Part shown: in pieces, positions 32,997-40,596 of the stretch
How the letters are laid out: every line of letters starts with the position of its first letter
Position numbering within the stretch: the first letter of the stretch is position 1
From: a bacterium
Lineage (GTDB): Bacteria > Auribacterota > UBA6266
Direction: 5' to 3'
Assembly: GCA_023228325.1 (NCBI GenBank)
Contig: JALOBK010000001.1
Location: 1,527,549-1,591,548 of the forward strand
DNA length: 64,000 bases
Program-made: the position numbers and the translations under genes
Notes under the pieces: model-generated
The model's database searches: none
The model's input: the letters and a program-made list of their open reading frames with translations, nothing else
Told to the model about the DNA's origin: nothing

Positions 32997-34331
32997 TTAT
33001 TCCTGAAGATTCTCTTCTTTTACATTTTTAGGAAGTAAATCCTGAGTGTAGAGCGCCTTAAGTTCATAATATGTTTTTCTCGGTATGCGTTTTTCAACGC
33101 CGAGTTCATTTTTGTCGGACAGGGAATTGATGCCCCACCATTCTTCATTCATGTTCATGTTACCGGGAGCTTCTATGTCTTTATAATATTCCCCTTTGGA
33201 CCAGCTGCCTGTTTCATCCTGTGTGTCGTAACCGCCGTCATTGTATTTCCACCATTCGTCGTTCCATTCAAAAACACATCCTCCGAGACAGTTCCCAATA
33301 CCTGTTCCGTAATAACTGTTTTCGATGAGGTCTTTTACCTGGGAAGAGATGAATACTGCCTGTGTGTCCTGGTCTTCCCTTGCTTTATGGGCATCATAGG
33401 CGTCACAGCCGAATTCGACAACAGCAACCGGTTTGCCGTATTTGCGCTGGACCTGCCTGAAGAAGTTTCCGAATGTTTTGCCCCTGTATACGTTGGATGC
33501 GACAAGATCTATATCAGGTGTAACTTCTTTTGCTATCTCCAGAAAAGTCGCGTCGGAATTTCCTAAAGCTACCGGATGGTTCGGATCTATTTCCTTTATT
33601 GCTTTTGCGATATCGTTGACAAAGGAATAAAATAATTTTGCTTTCGCGATTCTTCTTTCATAAGGATTTTTGATTTCATCTATTTCAGGCGTTGACCACG
33701 GGTTTATTTCTTCGTATCCGAAACTTATGTTTGTTTCATTTCCGAGCAGCCAGAAAAGTATTCCGGGCTCATCCTTGTATTCTTTTACCATGGCTATGAC
33801 ATCTGTTTTTATGGCGTCAGTGAATTCCTTATCGCCGTAATTCGGGGAATTCCAGAGCCCGAGGTAGTGCCCCATAATGGACATAATGCCGTGTTTCTTG
33901 TAAAAATACCTTATAACCTGTTTTGTGGCTTCGGGGAACGGACTGGGTTTGTATAGCCTGATTGTATTGACACCCATATTTTCCATCATAGGACCGTCTA
34001 TGGTCCATGGCCTGTTCGGGTCTCTGTAAAAATCATAAGAGCCGTCCTGTCCGACCGAAATAGGGGAATAGCATACTCCTTTTATAAAAAAGGGATTGTT
34101 GTTTACCACCATTTGGGATTTTTCGTTTTCCGTTTCTATGAATACGTTTTGAGGAACGGCGTTGATCTCATCGAAAAAATAATTAGCCTTGGATAGCATG
34201 TATGACGCCAGAGATATTTTTTTGGGCGTTACGCCGAAATCTTCCTTGAAAGGGGAAACCCTGATGGAAAAAAGCAATACCAGGATAATTATCGAAAGGG
34301 AACAGATAATATAAAAAAACCGTTTTTTCAT
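32997..34331 (-). CDS. Exported TIM-barrel glycoside hydrolase or transglycosidase (GH2/GH5/GH72-like, clan GH-A)
   Basis: 444 residues with an N-terminal membrane anchor or signal (6-24). The core is a retaining clan GH-A barrel: acid/base Glu199 in LLGNETN and nucleophile Glu306 in VVEFGCDAY. FFIKGVCYSP, MGVNTIRLY and GGCVFEWNDEWW are shared with the 628-residue paralogue of this operon. The layout resembles GH2 catalytic domains and yeast-type beta-1,3-glucanosyltransferases, but I cannot choose a family. The long hairpin between this gene and the binding protein upstream (34347-34378) may set their expression ratio. AAGGAG precedes its ATG. Confidence 0.78.
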   Translation of the reverse strand: MKKRFFYIICSLSIIILVLLFSIRVSPFKEDFGVTPKKISLASYMLSKANYFFDEINAVPQNVFIETENEKSQMVVNNNPFFIKGVCYSPISVGQDGSYDFYRDPNRPWTIDGPMMENMGVNTIRLYKPSPFPEATKQVIRYFYKKHGIMSIMGHYLGLWNSPNYGDKEFTDAIKTDVIAMVKEYKDEPGILFWLLGNETNISFGYEEINPWSTPEIDEIKNPYERRIAKAKLFYSFVNDIAKAIKEIDPNHPVALGNSDATFLEIAKEVTPDIDLVASNVYRGKTFGNFFRQVQRKYGKPVAVVEFGCDAYDAHKAREDQDTQAVFISSQVKDLIENSYYGTGIGNCLGGCVFEWNDEWWKYNDGGYDTQDETGSWSKGEYYKDIEAPGNMNMNEEWWGINSLSDKNELGVEKRIPRKTYYELKALYTQDLLPKNVKEENLQE

Positions 34332-34346
34332 GAGATCTCCTTAAAG

Positions 34347-34378
34347 GCGCCGGAAAAGCATGTCCGCTTTTCCGGCGC
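34347..34378 (-). promoter_or_regulatory. Intercistronic 13-bp hairpin without a T-run
   Basis: GCGCCGGAAAAGC (34347-34359) and GCTTTTCCGGCGC (34366-34378) pair perfectly around a six-base loop. In the minus-strand transcript it lies after the small binding-protein gene and just before the ribosome site of the next gene, with no U-run. It may stabilise the upstream message or partly attenuate transcription. Confidence 0.6.
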
Positions 34379-34387
34379 TGTGAGAAT

Positions 34388-34963
34388 TTACTGCACGTAT
34401 TGAATGTCGTCTAAATAAAATACGGCTCCGTCCGGATTGTCAAGTTGCGAAGCCGCGAAGCAGAATCCGCCGCTGATATAGCTGAGGTCGGCGCCTGAAA
34501 GATCTATTGAATATTTTTTCCATTCGTTTGTAAGGGTTGTAGGGCCGCCGGAAACTGTATCGGTATCGGAAAATTCCCCGGTGATTCCTCCCATTTTAAA
34601 TTCTACGGTTTCTCCGCCTTTTTCGCCGCGAGCCCAGAATTCAAGAGCTTTTGCGCCGGTAAGGTTATAACCGCCTTTGGAACTTCCCCAGTTGTTGGCA
34701 GGGTTTTGCCAGTATATTCCTATCCAACCCTGGCTATTTGTTGTTTTTCCCGTATAAGTTATTTTTATACATGTTTTTCCGGTGTAAGGGGTTTCTGTGC
34801 AGTTTTGATTTGCCTGAATTGCGCCTACGTCTCCCATCCAGCCCGAAGGCACGTAATGGTTTCCTTTTGCCATATTATCTGTGTAGACATTGAAAGGAAA
34901 ATCAACGCCTACCGCAAAGCTTGTGACAAGAATGGCGAAAGTAAATAATATACATTTCTTCAT
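34388..34963 (-). CDS. Exported carbohydrate-binding-like beta-sandwich protein
   Basis: 191 residues with a signal peptide (1-19, MKKCILFTFAILVTSFAVG region). The mature protein has the pattern of galactose-binding-like or CBM-type jelly rolls: YTGKTCIKITYTG, then NLTGAKALEFWARGEKGGE, then LTNEWKKYSIDLSGADLS and a final YLDDIQYVQ. That final strand, which in CBMs carries a metal and ligand contact, is a good sign of the fold. No catalytic domain is attached, so it is either a free binding protein or a partner of the neighbouring glycosidases. AAGGAGG precedes the start. The ligand is unknown. Confidence 0.65.
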   Translation of the reverse strand: MKKCILFTFAILVTSFAVGVDFPFNVYTDNMAKGNHYVPSGWMGDVGAIQANQNCTETPYTGKTCIKITYTGKTTNSQGWIGIYWQNPANNWGSSKGGYNLTGAKALEFWARGEKGGETVEFKMGGITGEFSDTDTVSGGPTTLTNEWKKYSIDLSGADLSYISGGFCFAASQLDNPDGAVFYLDDIQYVQ

Positions 34964-35030
34964 CGTTCATTCCTCCTTATGATAGCTCATTTTTCAGATT
35001 TTAAAAGATTAACAGACAGAAATTTTGTAG

Positions 35031-36917
35031 TCAATCCTTATTCCAGACTTCTTTATAATAAAAATAGGCCGGCCTCAAACGCCTGTAGAAGGGGCTGTTT
35101 TTGCCGTCACCCTGTGATGTTATTCCCAGCCATTCCTCATGACTCCATCCGTCGGGCATAGGCGCTCCGAAACTGGGAATGGTATCCTGTACGGCGGCAT
35201 CCGTCAGGTCCATCCTTTTCCACCATTCATCAGCCCACTCATAGACAACACCGCCTATCGCGTTACCCTCGCCGCTCTCTCCCGCCGCGTTAAAAGCTAT
35301 ATCTTCCCAGTTGCCTTTATGATAAAGCATCTGTTTTTCTTCTCCGTATTCAAGGCTCTGGTTGTTAAAGTAAGCGGAGCACCCGTATTCCGTTATCAGG
35401 ACCGGCCTGTCATAAATATTTTTTATATCCGACCACAGGTGGTTTCCGAATCCGAAGGTGCCTCTGTAACAGTTAGAACCATACACATCTATATCCGGCG
35501 CGAATTCGGCGCATTTGTCGATAAGAAATACATCGCCGTTGCAGATTGCGACGGGCCTTTTCATCGGGTCTAATTCGTGAATTAATTTTGCCGCCTCATT
35601 TGCGAAGGAATAGTAAGCGTCCGGATGAGACTGGGAATTATTTGCGTTTCCGTAATTATTCTCATTGCCGAGCACCCACATTATTATGAAGTCTTCATCT
35701 TTCAGGTCTTCGACCATGTCGCGTACGCTTTTAAGCATGTTTTTTTTCTGTTCCGAGTTTGTGTAATCAGTCCCTTCCAGCCATGTAGCTCCGGAATCAA
35801 CAGCATAAACGCCTATATAATTACCGACTATTGCGTAAATGCCGTAATCCTCTTTCAATTTTCTGAAAAGTTCCTTATTATATATTCCGTGATAACATCT
35901 TATTACATTGCAGCCCATTTCCCTGAGCAGGGTTCCGTCTCCGACAACAGGTTCATCGGCGTCCTGGATGTTGTTTGCGTTTTTATCAATCCATGAATCA
36001 AAAAAACCGTCAATTCTGCCATTTTTGTTCAGATCGTCAAACTGCCAGTCTTTATGCACGGTAAGGGTGCCGAATTCCGGGCTTCTGCCTACAACGTTGG
36101 GGGAATATGCCATTGCTTTCATGATGAAGGGTTTTCCGTCGACAAACATCTGCCAGTGGCCGTTTTCATATTTTACGAGTTTTACATAGTCTCCCCCTCT
36201 TGTTTCGATTGATTCCATTTTTGAAAGATCCGGCCTGGGGGGAATTACTTCATCCGGATCGCATTCCACGATATAACCGGGATCTATTAAGAACTTGTCG
36301 TTTTTAAGATCATTGTCAAATCCGTTGATTATGTCGACTTTTGTGTTTTTCATTTTCATACCCAGTTCGGGGTGTTTTCTTAAAAGCATGTCTATTCTGT
36401 CGTAGGCGAGTTTTGACATATATAAAGGTGTGTGCCAGTATGTCCATCCGACAGCTCTGGGAAACATTACGATAACCGCATAATAAGCTTTTAACGCGTG
36501 TTCATATTCTCCCGCTTTTTCCAGGGCAAGAGCGGTATAATACAGTTTTACCCCCGGGTCTTCATTTATAGTCGCCCATTTGTAAAAGTTTGTCATATGA
36601 TCGTCGGTATTTATGAAATCCCATTGCTTTCCCTCGAGTTTACGTGTTCTCAGAGCTTTCAGATATTCGGGGTCTTTAAAAACAGATGTTGTATCAGGGA
36701 ATATGCCTTCGCCGATTGCCGCCGCCAGGCCGGGCTGGTCCATTATTTTATATTTGTACTTTAATGTGCCGGGGTTTTCAAAACGCCCGTATTTTTCATA
36801 TTCGACTATTTTTTCTGAGCCCGGATTGCTTAATTTTGGTGATGCCGGTAAAACGGTATGTAAATTAAGGAACAAAATGGAAAAGCATATTGTTATTAAA
36901 AAATGATTATTTTTCAC
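35031..36917 (-). CDS. Exported TIM-barrel glycosidase with calcium-loop insertion and N-terminal helical domain
   Basis: 628 residues from a GTG at 36917 that overlaps the regulator's stop (GTGA, 4 bp), with AAGAAGG ahead; the frame opens 30 codons further upstream, but those lie in the regulator gene. A signal peptide is at 1-25. Residues about 122-182 look TPR-like. The GH-A type barrel starts near 258 (MFVDGKPFIMKAMAYSPNVVG): acid/base Glu419 in VLGNENN, nucleophile Glu510 in ITEYGCSAY, and GGVVYEWADEWWKR. Between strands 1 and 2 two EF-hand-like loops appear (DLNKNGRID at 295-303 and DKNANNIQDADE at 311-322). It is paralogous to the 444-residue enzyme downstream. Confidence 0.78.
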   Translation of the reverse strand: MKNNHFLITICFSILFLNLHTVLPASPKLSNPGSEKIVEYEKYGRFENPGTLKYKYKIMDQPGLAAAIGEGIFPDTTSVFKDPEYLKALRTRKLEGKQWDFINTDDHMTNFYKWATINEDPGVKLYYTALALEKAGEYEHALKAYYAVIVMFPRAVGWTYWHTPLYMSKLAYDRIDMLLRKHPELGMKMKNTKVDIINGFDNDLKNDKFLIDPGYIVECDPDEVIPPRPDLSKMESIETRGGDYVKLVKYENGHWQMFVDGKPFIMKAMAYSPNVVGRSPEFGTLTVHKDWQFDDLNKNGRIDGFFDSWIDKNANNIQDADEPVVGDGTLLREMGCNVIRCYHGIYNKELFRKLKEDYGIYAIVGNYIGVYAVDSGATWLEGTDYTNSEQKKNMLKSVRDMVEDLKDEDFIIMWVLGNENNYGNANNSQSHPDAYYSFANEAAKLIHELDPMKRPVAICNGDVFLIDKCAEFAPDIDVYGSNCYRGTFGFGNHLWSDIKNIYDRPVLITEYGCSAYFNNQSLEYGEEKQMLYHKGNWEDIAFNAAGESGEGNAIGGVVYEWADEWWKRMDLTDAAVQDTIPSFGAPMPDGWSHEEWLGITSQGDGKNSPFYRRLRPAYFYYKEVWNKD

Positions 36918-38032
36918 TTCACACCTTCTTTTGGTAAGCCGGCTTTCGCGGGCGCTGTTGATTCTCTTACAATCAGCTCTGTCGGCATGCTGATTGTAGG
37001 AGCGCATGTGTTATTGTCCCTTTCAATCATATTCATCATCAGCTCTACGCTATAGAAAGCGAGTTCCGGTCTGAATATCCTGACGGTTGTAAGAGGAGGG
37101 ATGGAATGTCTTGACCATCCGATATCATCGAATCCGATAATAGAAATATCCTTTGGCACGGAAATCCCTTTATGAGACATCACTTTTAATGCGCCTATGG
37201 CGGTTTCATCGTTAACCGAAAAGATTGCAGTTATGTCGGGGGCGTCTTTCAGGATCTTTTCCGTCGCCCTGACGCCTCCTTCAACCTGCATGTCGCCTAC
37301 GGCTGTGATGTTTTTGTCTATAGGTATGCCGGATTCCTTCAAAGCATCAATATAACCCCTGAACCTTTCATTTGCCACAAAAGATTCTATGTCGGAATGG
37401 ATATAAGCTATCCGTTTGTGGCCTAAGTCAACAAGATGCTTGACGGCTTCCTTGGCGCCCATGTAATTTTCAGAAATGACCGAAGGCATTTTATTGCATG
37501 GTTTGCTGTCTATAAAAACACAGGGTAATTCACTGCCGTAACATTTTTCTATTATATTATCCGGCAATTCTCCTATGAGAAAATATCCCGACCAATGGTC
37601 GGAATACTGTAGCTCTGCGTTTTTGGATATATCCTGAAAGACAAGATGGTTGTTGTTGCTTGAAAGTTCAGATTGAATAGCGGTAAGGAGATCCATGTGA
37701 TAAGGCCCTAAAACCGATAATCCGTAAGCCTTTATTATCCAGCAGAAAGTAAGATTTTTGTTTTCGGCCGAAATCGCAGTGGTTACTTTTTCCGGTTCTG
37801 AAACAAAAGTCCCTGTAGCCGGAACAGCATATAAAAGGTCTCCCTTAATTAATTCGGCGATGGCTTTTCTCACAGTTGCGCGGTTTACCTGATAAAGTTT
37901 GCTGAGTTTTTCTTCGGATGGAATCATTTCGCCCGGCTTATAGGTATGGTCTCTTATCTTGTTGCGCAGGACTTCTGTTAATTGCATATACAGGAAAACG
38001 GGTCTATTTCTGTCTAGCGAGTGGTTTGTCAC
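36914..38032 (-). CDS. GntR/LacI hybrid regulator of the glycosidase operon
   Basis: 372 residues with a GTG start. Residues about 10-80 are a GntR winged helix (YKPGEMIPSEEKLSKLYQVN, ATGTFVSEPE); residues about 95-365 are a LacI-type sugar-binding domain (DLGHKRIAYIHSD, ISIIGFDDIGWSRHSIPPL). The gene is the first of the operon, directly overlapping the first glycosidase, so it should sense an oligosaccharide released by those enzymes. Its promoter is overlapped by a perfect palindrome. It has the same build as the regulator at 6267-7334, but the two proteins are clearly diverged and their candidate operators differ. Confidence 0.9.
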   Translation of the reverse strand: MTNHSLDRNRPVFLYMQLTEVLRNKIRDHTYKPGEMIPSEEKLSKLYQVNRATVRKAIAELIKGDLLYAVPATGTFVSEPEKVTTAISAENKNLTFCWIIKAYGLSVLGPYHMDLLTAIQSELSSNNNHLVFQDISKNAELQYSDHWSGYFLIGELPDNIIEKCYGSELPCVFIDSKPCNKMPSVISENYMGAKEAVKHLVDLGHKRIAYIHSDIESFVANERFRGYIDALKESGIPIDKNITAVGDMQVEGGVRATEKILKDAPDITAIFSVNDETAIGALKVMSHKGISVPKDISIIGFDDIGWSRHSIPPLTTVRIFRPELAFYSVELMMNMIERDNNTCAPTISMPTELIVRESTAPAKAGLPKEGVK

Positions 38033-38071
38033 GTTTTTATTAACCCCTATGTTTAATGGTTGTGCAAGACC

Positions 38072-38105
38072 ATACTAGTATACCCCCGGTGTTTGTATCT
38101 GTCAA
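38072..38105 (-). promoter_or_regulatory. Strong promoter with overlapping palindromic operator for the glycosidase operon
   Basis: Minus-strand TTGACA (38100-38105) and TATACT (38077-38082) are separated by 17 bp. The -10 box lies inside the perfect palindrome ATACTAGTAT (38072-38081), a natural repressor site for the GntR/LacI protein encoded next. Confidence 0.65.
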
Positions 38106-38363
38106 GTCACTAAATATGAAAAGTTATCATATGAACGGTAACCTCAAAAATATCAGTATATATCAAGTATGCAACCTGTATGCTATAAAAAAGGATTACC
38201 GCAACCTATTTCTAATGGGTTAAATGAGCTGTAAAGCAGGTATAATAAATCAATATTTATGTTTTTATGCCGGGATATTTTAATTTTATTTTTTATGGTT
38301 AATGATGATTAATTATGTTTAAATTTCAATCCTTTGGAAGTTATCAGACGGGTTAAATTTTTG

Positions 38364-38393
38364 TTGCATTTGAAAGTTTTTAAATGGTAACAT
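38364..38393 (+). promoter_or_regulatory. Possible promoter of the trxA-TCA operon
   Basis: TTGCAT (38364-38369) and TAACAT (38388-38393) with 18 bp spacing, 44 bp ahead of trxA. Both boxes are only moderate matches. Confidence 0.35.
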
Positions 38394-38437
38394 TGTCACT
38401 CAATTTTAGTTTTTAACATAGTAAAAGGAGGTTAAAA

Positions 38438-38755
38438 ATGGCGATAGTTCATGTTTCCGATGCTGATTTTGAAGAAAAAGTTATCAACAACCAGAAATCG
38501 GTTCTTGTAGATTTTTCCGCCGAATGGTGTATGCCCTGTAAAATGCTGGCTCCCGTATTTGAAGCTGTTTCCGATAGTATTAATAATGTCGTTTTTGCCA
38601 AGGCGGATGTAGATAATTGCCCCGGTATTTCCTCAAAATACAGTATATTGAGCGTGCCTACGCTTATACTTTTTGAGAAAGGCAAAGTAAAAAACCAGAT
38701 ATCGGGCGCTATGCAGAAAGCGGACCTGGAAAAATGGATTAAAGATAATAGCTGA
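38438..38755 (+). CDS. trxA: Thioredoxin with a WCMPC active site
   Basis: 105 residues, a complete single thioredoxin domain: VLVDFSAEWCMPCK with redox cysteines C31 and C34, the buried Asp in the VDF strand and the cis-Pro in SVPTLILF. The usual WCGPC is WCMPC here, a change in the dipeptide that tunes redox potential. A perfect AAAGGAGG site precedes the ATG. It heads a run of central-metabolism genes and may keep their thiols or Fe-S enzymes reduced, but that link is context only. Confidence 0.93.
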   Translation: MAIVHVSDADFEEKVINNQKSVLVDFSAEWCMPCKMLAPVFEAVSDSINNVVFAKADVDNCPGISSKYSILSVPTLILFEKGKVKNQISGAMQKADLEKWIKDNS

Positions 38756-38788
38756 TAAAAAAACAGAAAGAGCGTAAGAGTTTATCAT

Positions 38789-40594
38789 ATGAGCGAGAAA
38801 ATAAAATTGTTTGGCAAACCCGCGAAGAAATTTATACTGAAAAACAGGGAAGAGCCGGAATTGTTCAGGGATTATTTCCCTTATTCTGACGTGCCGAAGA
38901 TTGTTTTTGATAAAAAAGCGCCGAAGCTGAACATTCCGGAGAATATCTTTATTACCGACACCACTTTCCGCGACGGGCAGCAGGCCAGGCCCCCTTATTC
39001 TGTGAATCAGATTGTCGATATTTTCAGTTTGTTGAGCCGTTTAAGCGGACCCAACGGCATAATACGGGCTTCCGAGTTTTTTCTGTACAGCAGCAAAGAC
39101 AGGGAAGCGGTTGAAAAATGTATGGGAAAAAGGTTTAAGTATCCGGAAGTGACAGGTTGGATAAGAGCGGTAAAAGACGATTTCAAACTTGTAAAGAAAA
39201 CCGGTTTAAGAGAAACAGGAATTTTAACTTCTGTTTCGGATTACCATATTTACCTCAAGTTGAAACTCGACAGAAAGGCCGCGTTTCACAAATATATCGA
39301 TATCGTTGAAACAGCTGTTTCAGAGGGGATAAGGGTAAGGTGTCATTTCGAGGATATTACCAGGGCTGATATTTACGGTTTTGCTCTTCCTCTTGCGCAG
39401 AAACTTATGTCTATCAGCGAGAAGTCGGGGATTCCGATTAAAATCAGGCTTTGTGATACCATGGGTTACGGACTTCCTTATCCTGAAGCTTCGCTTCCTC
39501 GGGGAGTCCCCAAACTTATAGAGACATTTCATAAAGAAGGCGGAGTTCCGGGTGAATTGCTTGAATGGCACGGGCATAATGATTTTCATAAGGTGCTTAT
39601 TAATTCTGTTGCCGCATGGCTGTACGGTTGTTCTTTTATAAACGGCAGCCTGCTGGGGTACGGGGAAAGAACCGGAAATTGCCCTGTTGAGGCGGCCGTT
39701 ATCGAGTATATGCAGTTAAAAGGAACGAATGATGGTATGGATACTGCCGCTATCACCGATATCGGAAATTATTTCAGGGATGTAATAAATGCCGATGTCC
39801 CGTCTAATTACCCGTTTGTCGGGAAAACATTCAATACAACGAGCGCCGGTATTCATGCCGACGGGGTGTTAAAGAACGAGGAGATATACAATATATTTGA
39901 TACCACCAAGATATTGAACCGACCGATTGAGATAGTCATTACGGATAAATCCGGAGTGGCCGGAATTGTTCACTGGTTCAATACTTATATCCGGCTGAAA
40001 GAGAATATGAAGATAGATAAACGCCACCCCGGGGTTAAGAAGATATTTGATTGGGTAATGAAACAGTATGAAGAAGGGAGAATTACATCTGTATCGCCCG
40101 AAGAATTGTTATCAAAAGGGAAGAAATATCTTCCTGAGTATTTTCAATCCGATTTTGACAGTTTAAAATTAAGAGCCGGGAAAATTGCTCTTCACCTTGT
40201 TGAGGAATACGCCGAAAAACCCGGGATAAAGAGCATGAATTCGGTGAAAATCGAGCCTGTGCTGGAAACGCTTGTGGAAGAAGACCCGTTTATTCAGTTC
40301 GCGTATGTGGTTGATAAGGCCGGCCGGAAAGTTACAAGGAATATTTCAAGCATAGTGGATAAGGCAAAATACGAAACAATGCTGCATGACAGCAATTTTT
40401 CCGACAGGGAATGGTTTGTAAAGCCTATGAGCAGCGGAAAATCCTGTGTTACGGATTTTTATACTTCTAAAATTACCGGCAGGCTTTGCATAACTGTTTC
40501 CGCTCCTGTTACGGATACCGGCGATAAAATAATAGGCATATTGGGATTTGATATCAAATTCGAGGATCTTGTAAAATTTGAAGAAACGGTTTGA
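38789..40594 (+). CDS. HMGL-like synthase, probable (Re)-citrate synthase, fused to a Cache-like sensor domain
   Basis: 601 residues. Residues about 50-350 form an HMGL-type TIM barrel: ITDTTFRDGQQAR (metal Asp62) and the metal HGHND motif, with LLGYGERTGNCPVEA typical of isopropylmalate/homocitrate synthases. Downstream genes encode an aconitase-type dehydratase and NADP-isocitrate dehydrogenase, so condensing acetyl-CoA with oxaloacetate is the best reading; Re-citrate synthases known from anaerobes belong to this superfamily. Residues about 480-601 do not look like the LeuA regulatory domain. They resemble a PDC/Cache sensor (FAYVVDKAGRKVTRN, NFSDREWF, GRLCITVSAPVTD, GILGFDIKFEDL), normally extracytoplasmic. 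No signal or membrane segment is present, so it would act in the cytoplasm, perhaps as an allosteric site. Confidence 0.75.
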   Translation: MSEKIKLFGKPAKKFILKNREEPELFRDYFPYSDVPKIVFDKKAPKLNIPENIFITDTTFRDGQQARPPYSVNQIVDIFSLLSRLSGPNGIIRASEFFLYSSKDREAVEKCMGKRFKYPEVTGWIRAVKDDFKLVKKTGLRETGILTSVSDYHIYLKLKLDRKAAFHKYIDIVETAVSEGIRVRCHFEDITRADIYGFALPLAQKLMSISEKSGIPIKIRLCDTMGYGLPYPEASLPRGVPKLIETFHKEGGVPGELLEWHGHNDFHKVLINSVAAWLYGCSFINGSLLGYGERTGNCPVEAAVIEYMQLKGTNDGMDTAAITDIGNYFRDVINADVPSNYPFVGKTFNTTSAGIHADGVLKNEEIYNIFDTTKILNRPIEIVITDKSGVAGIVHWFNTYIRLKENMKIDKRHPGVKKIFDWVMKQYEEGRITSVSPEELLSKGKKYLPEYFQSDFDSLKLRAGKIALHLVEEYAEKPGIKSMNSVKIEPVLETLVEEDPFIQFAYVVDKAGRKVTRNISSIVDKAKYETMLHDSNFSDREWFVKPMSSGKSCVTDFYTSKITGRLCITVSAPVTDTGDKIIGILGFDIKFEDLVKFEETV

Positions 40595-40596
40595 TA

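Larger units (their letters stand above)
38033..38437. other. Divergent intergenic region between glycosidase operon and trxA operon
   Basis: A 405-bp AT-rich stretch with no plausible gene. It holds the minus-strand promoter and palindrome at 38072-38105 and a plus-strand promoter candidate at 38364-38393. Between them is a direct repeat GTATGC at 38167-38172 and 38178-38183, 11 bp apart, one helical turn, which could be an activator site. Nothing else stands out. Confidence 0.6.

Noticed and set aside
36918..37007. Extending the 628-residue glycosidase upstream to an ATG at 37007
   Set aside because: That stretch is the coding end of the regulator gene, its residues look random, and the GTG at 36917 has a ribosome site and begins a proper signal peptide.
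38789..40594. Calling this gene leuA (2-isopropylmalate synthase)
   Set aside because: It stands away from leuCDB, lies next to aconitase and isocitrate dehydrogenase genes, and its C-terminus does not look like the LeuA regulatory domain. It is not excluded, only less likely.
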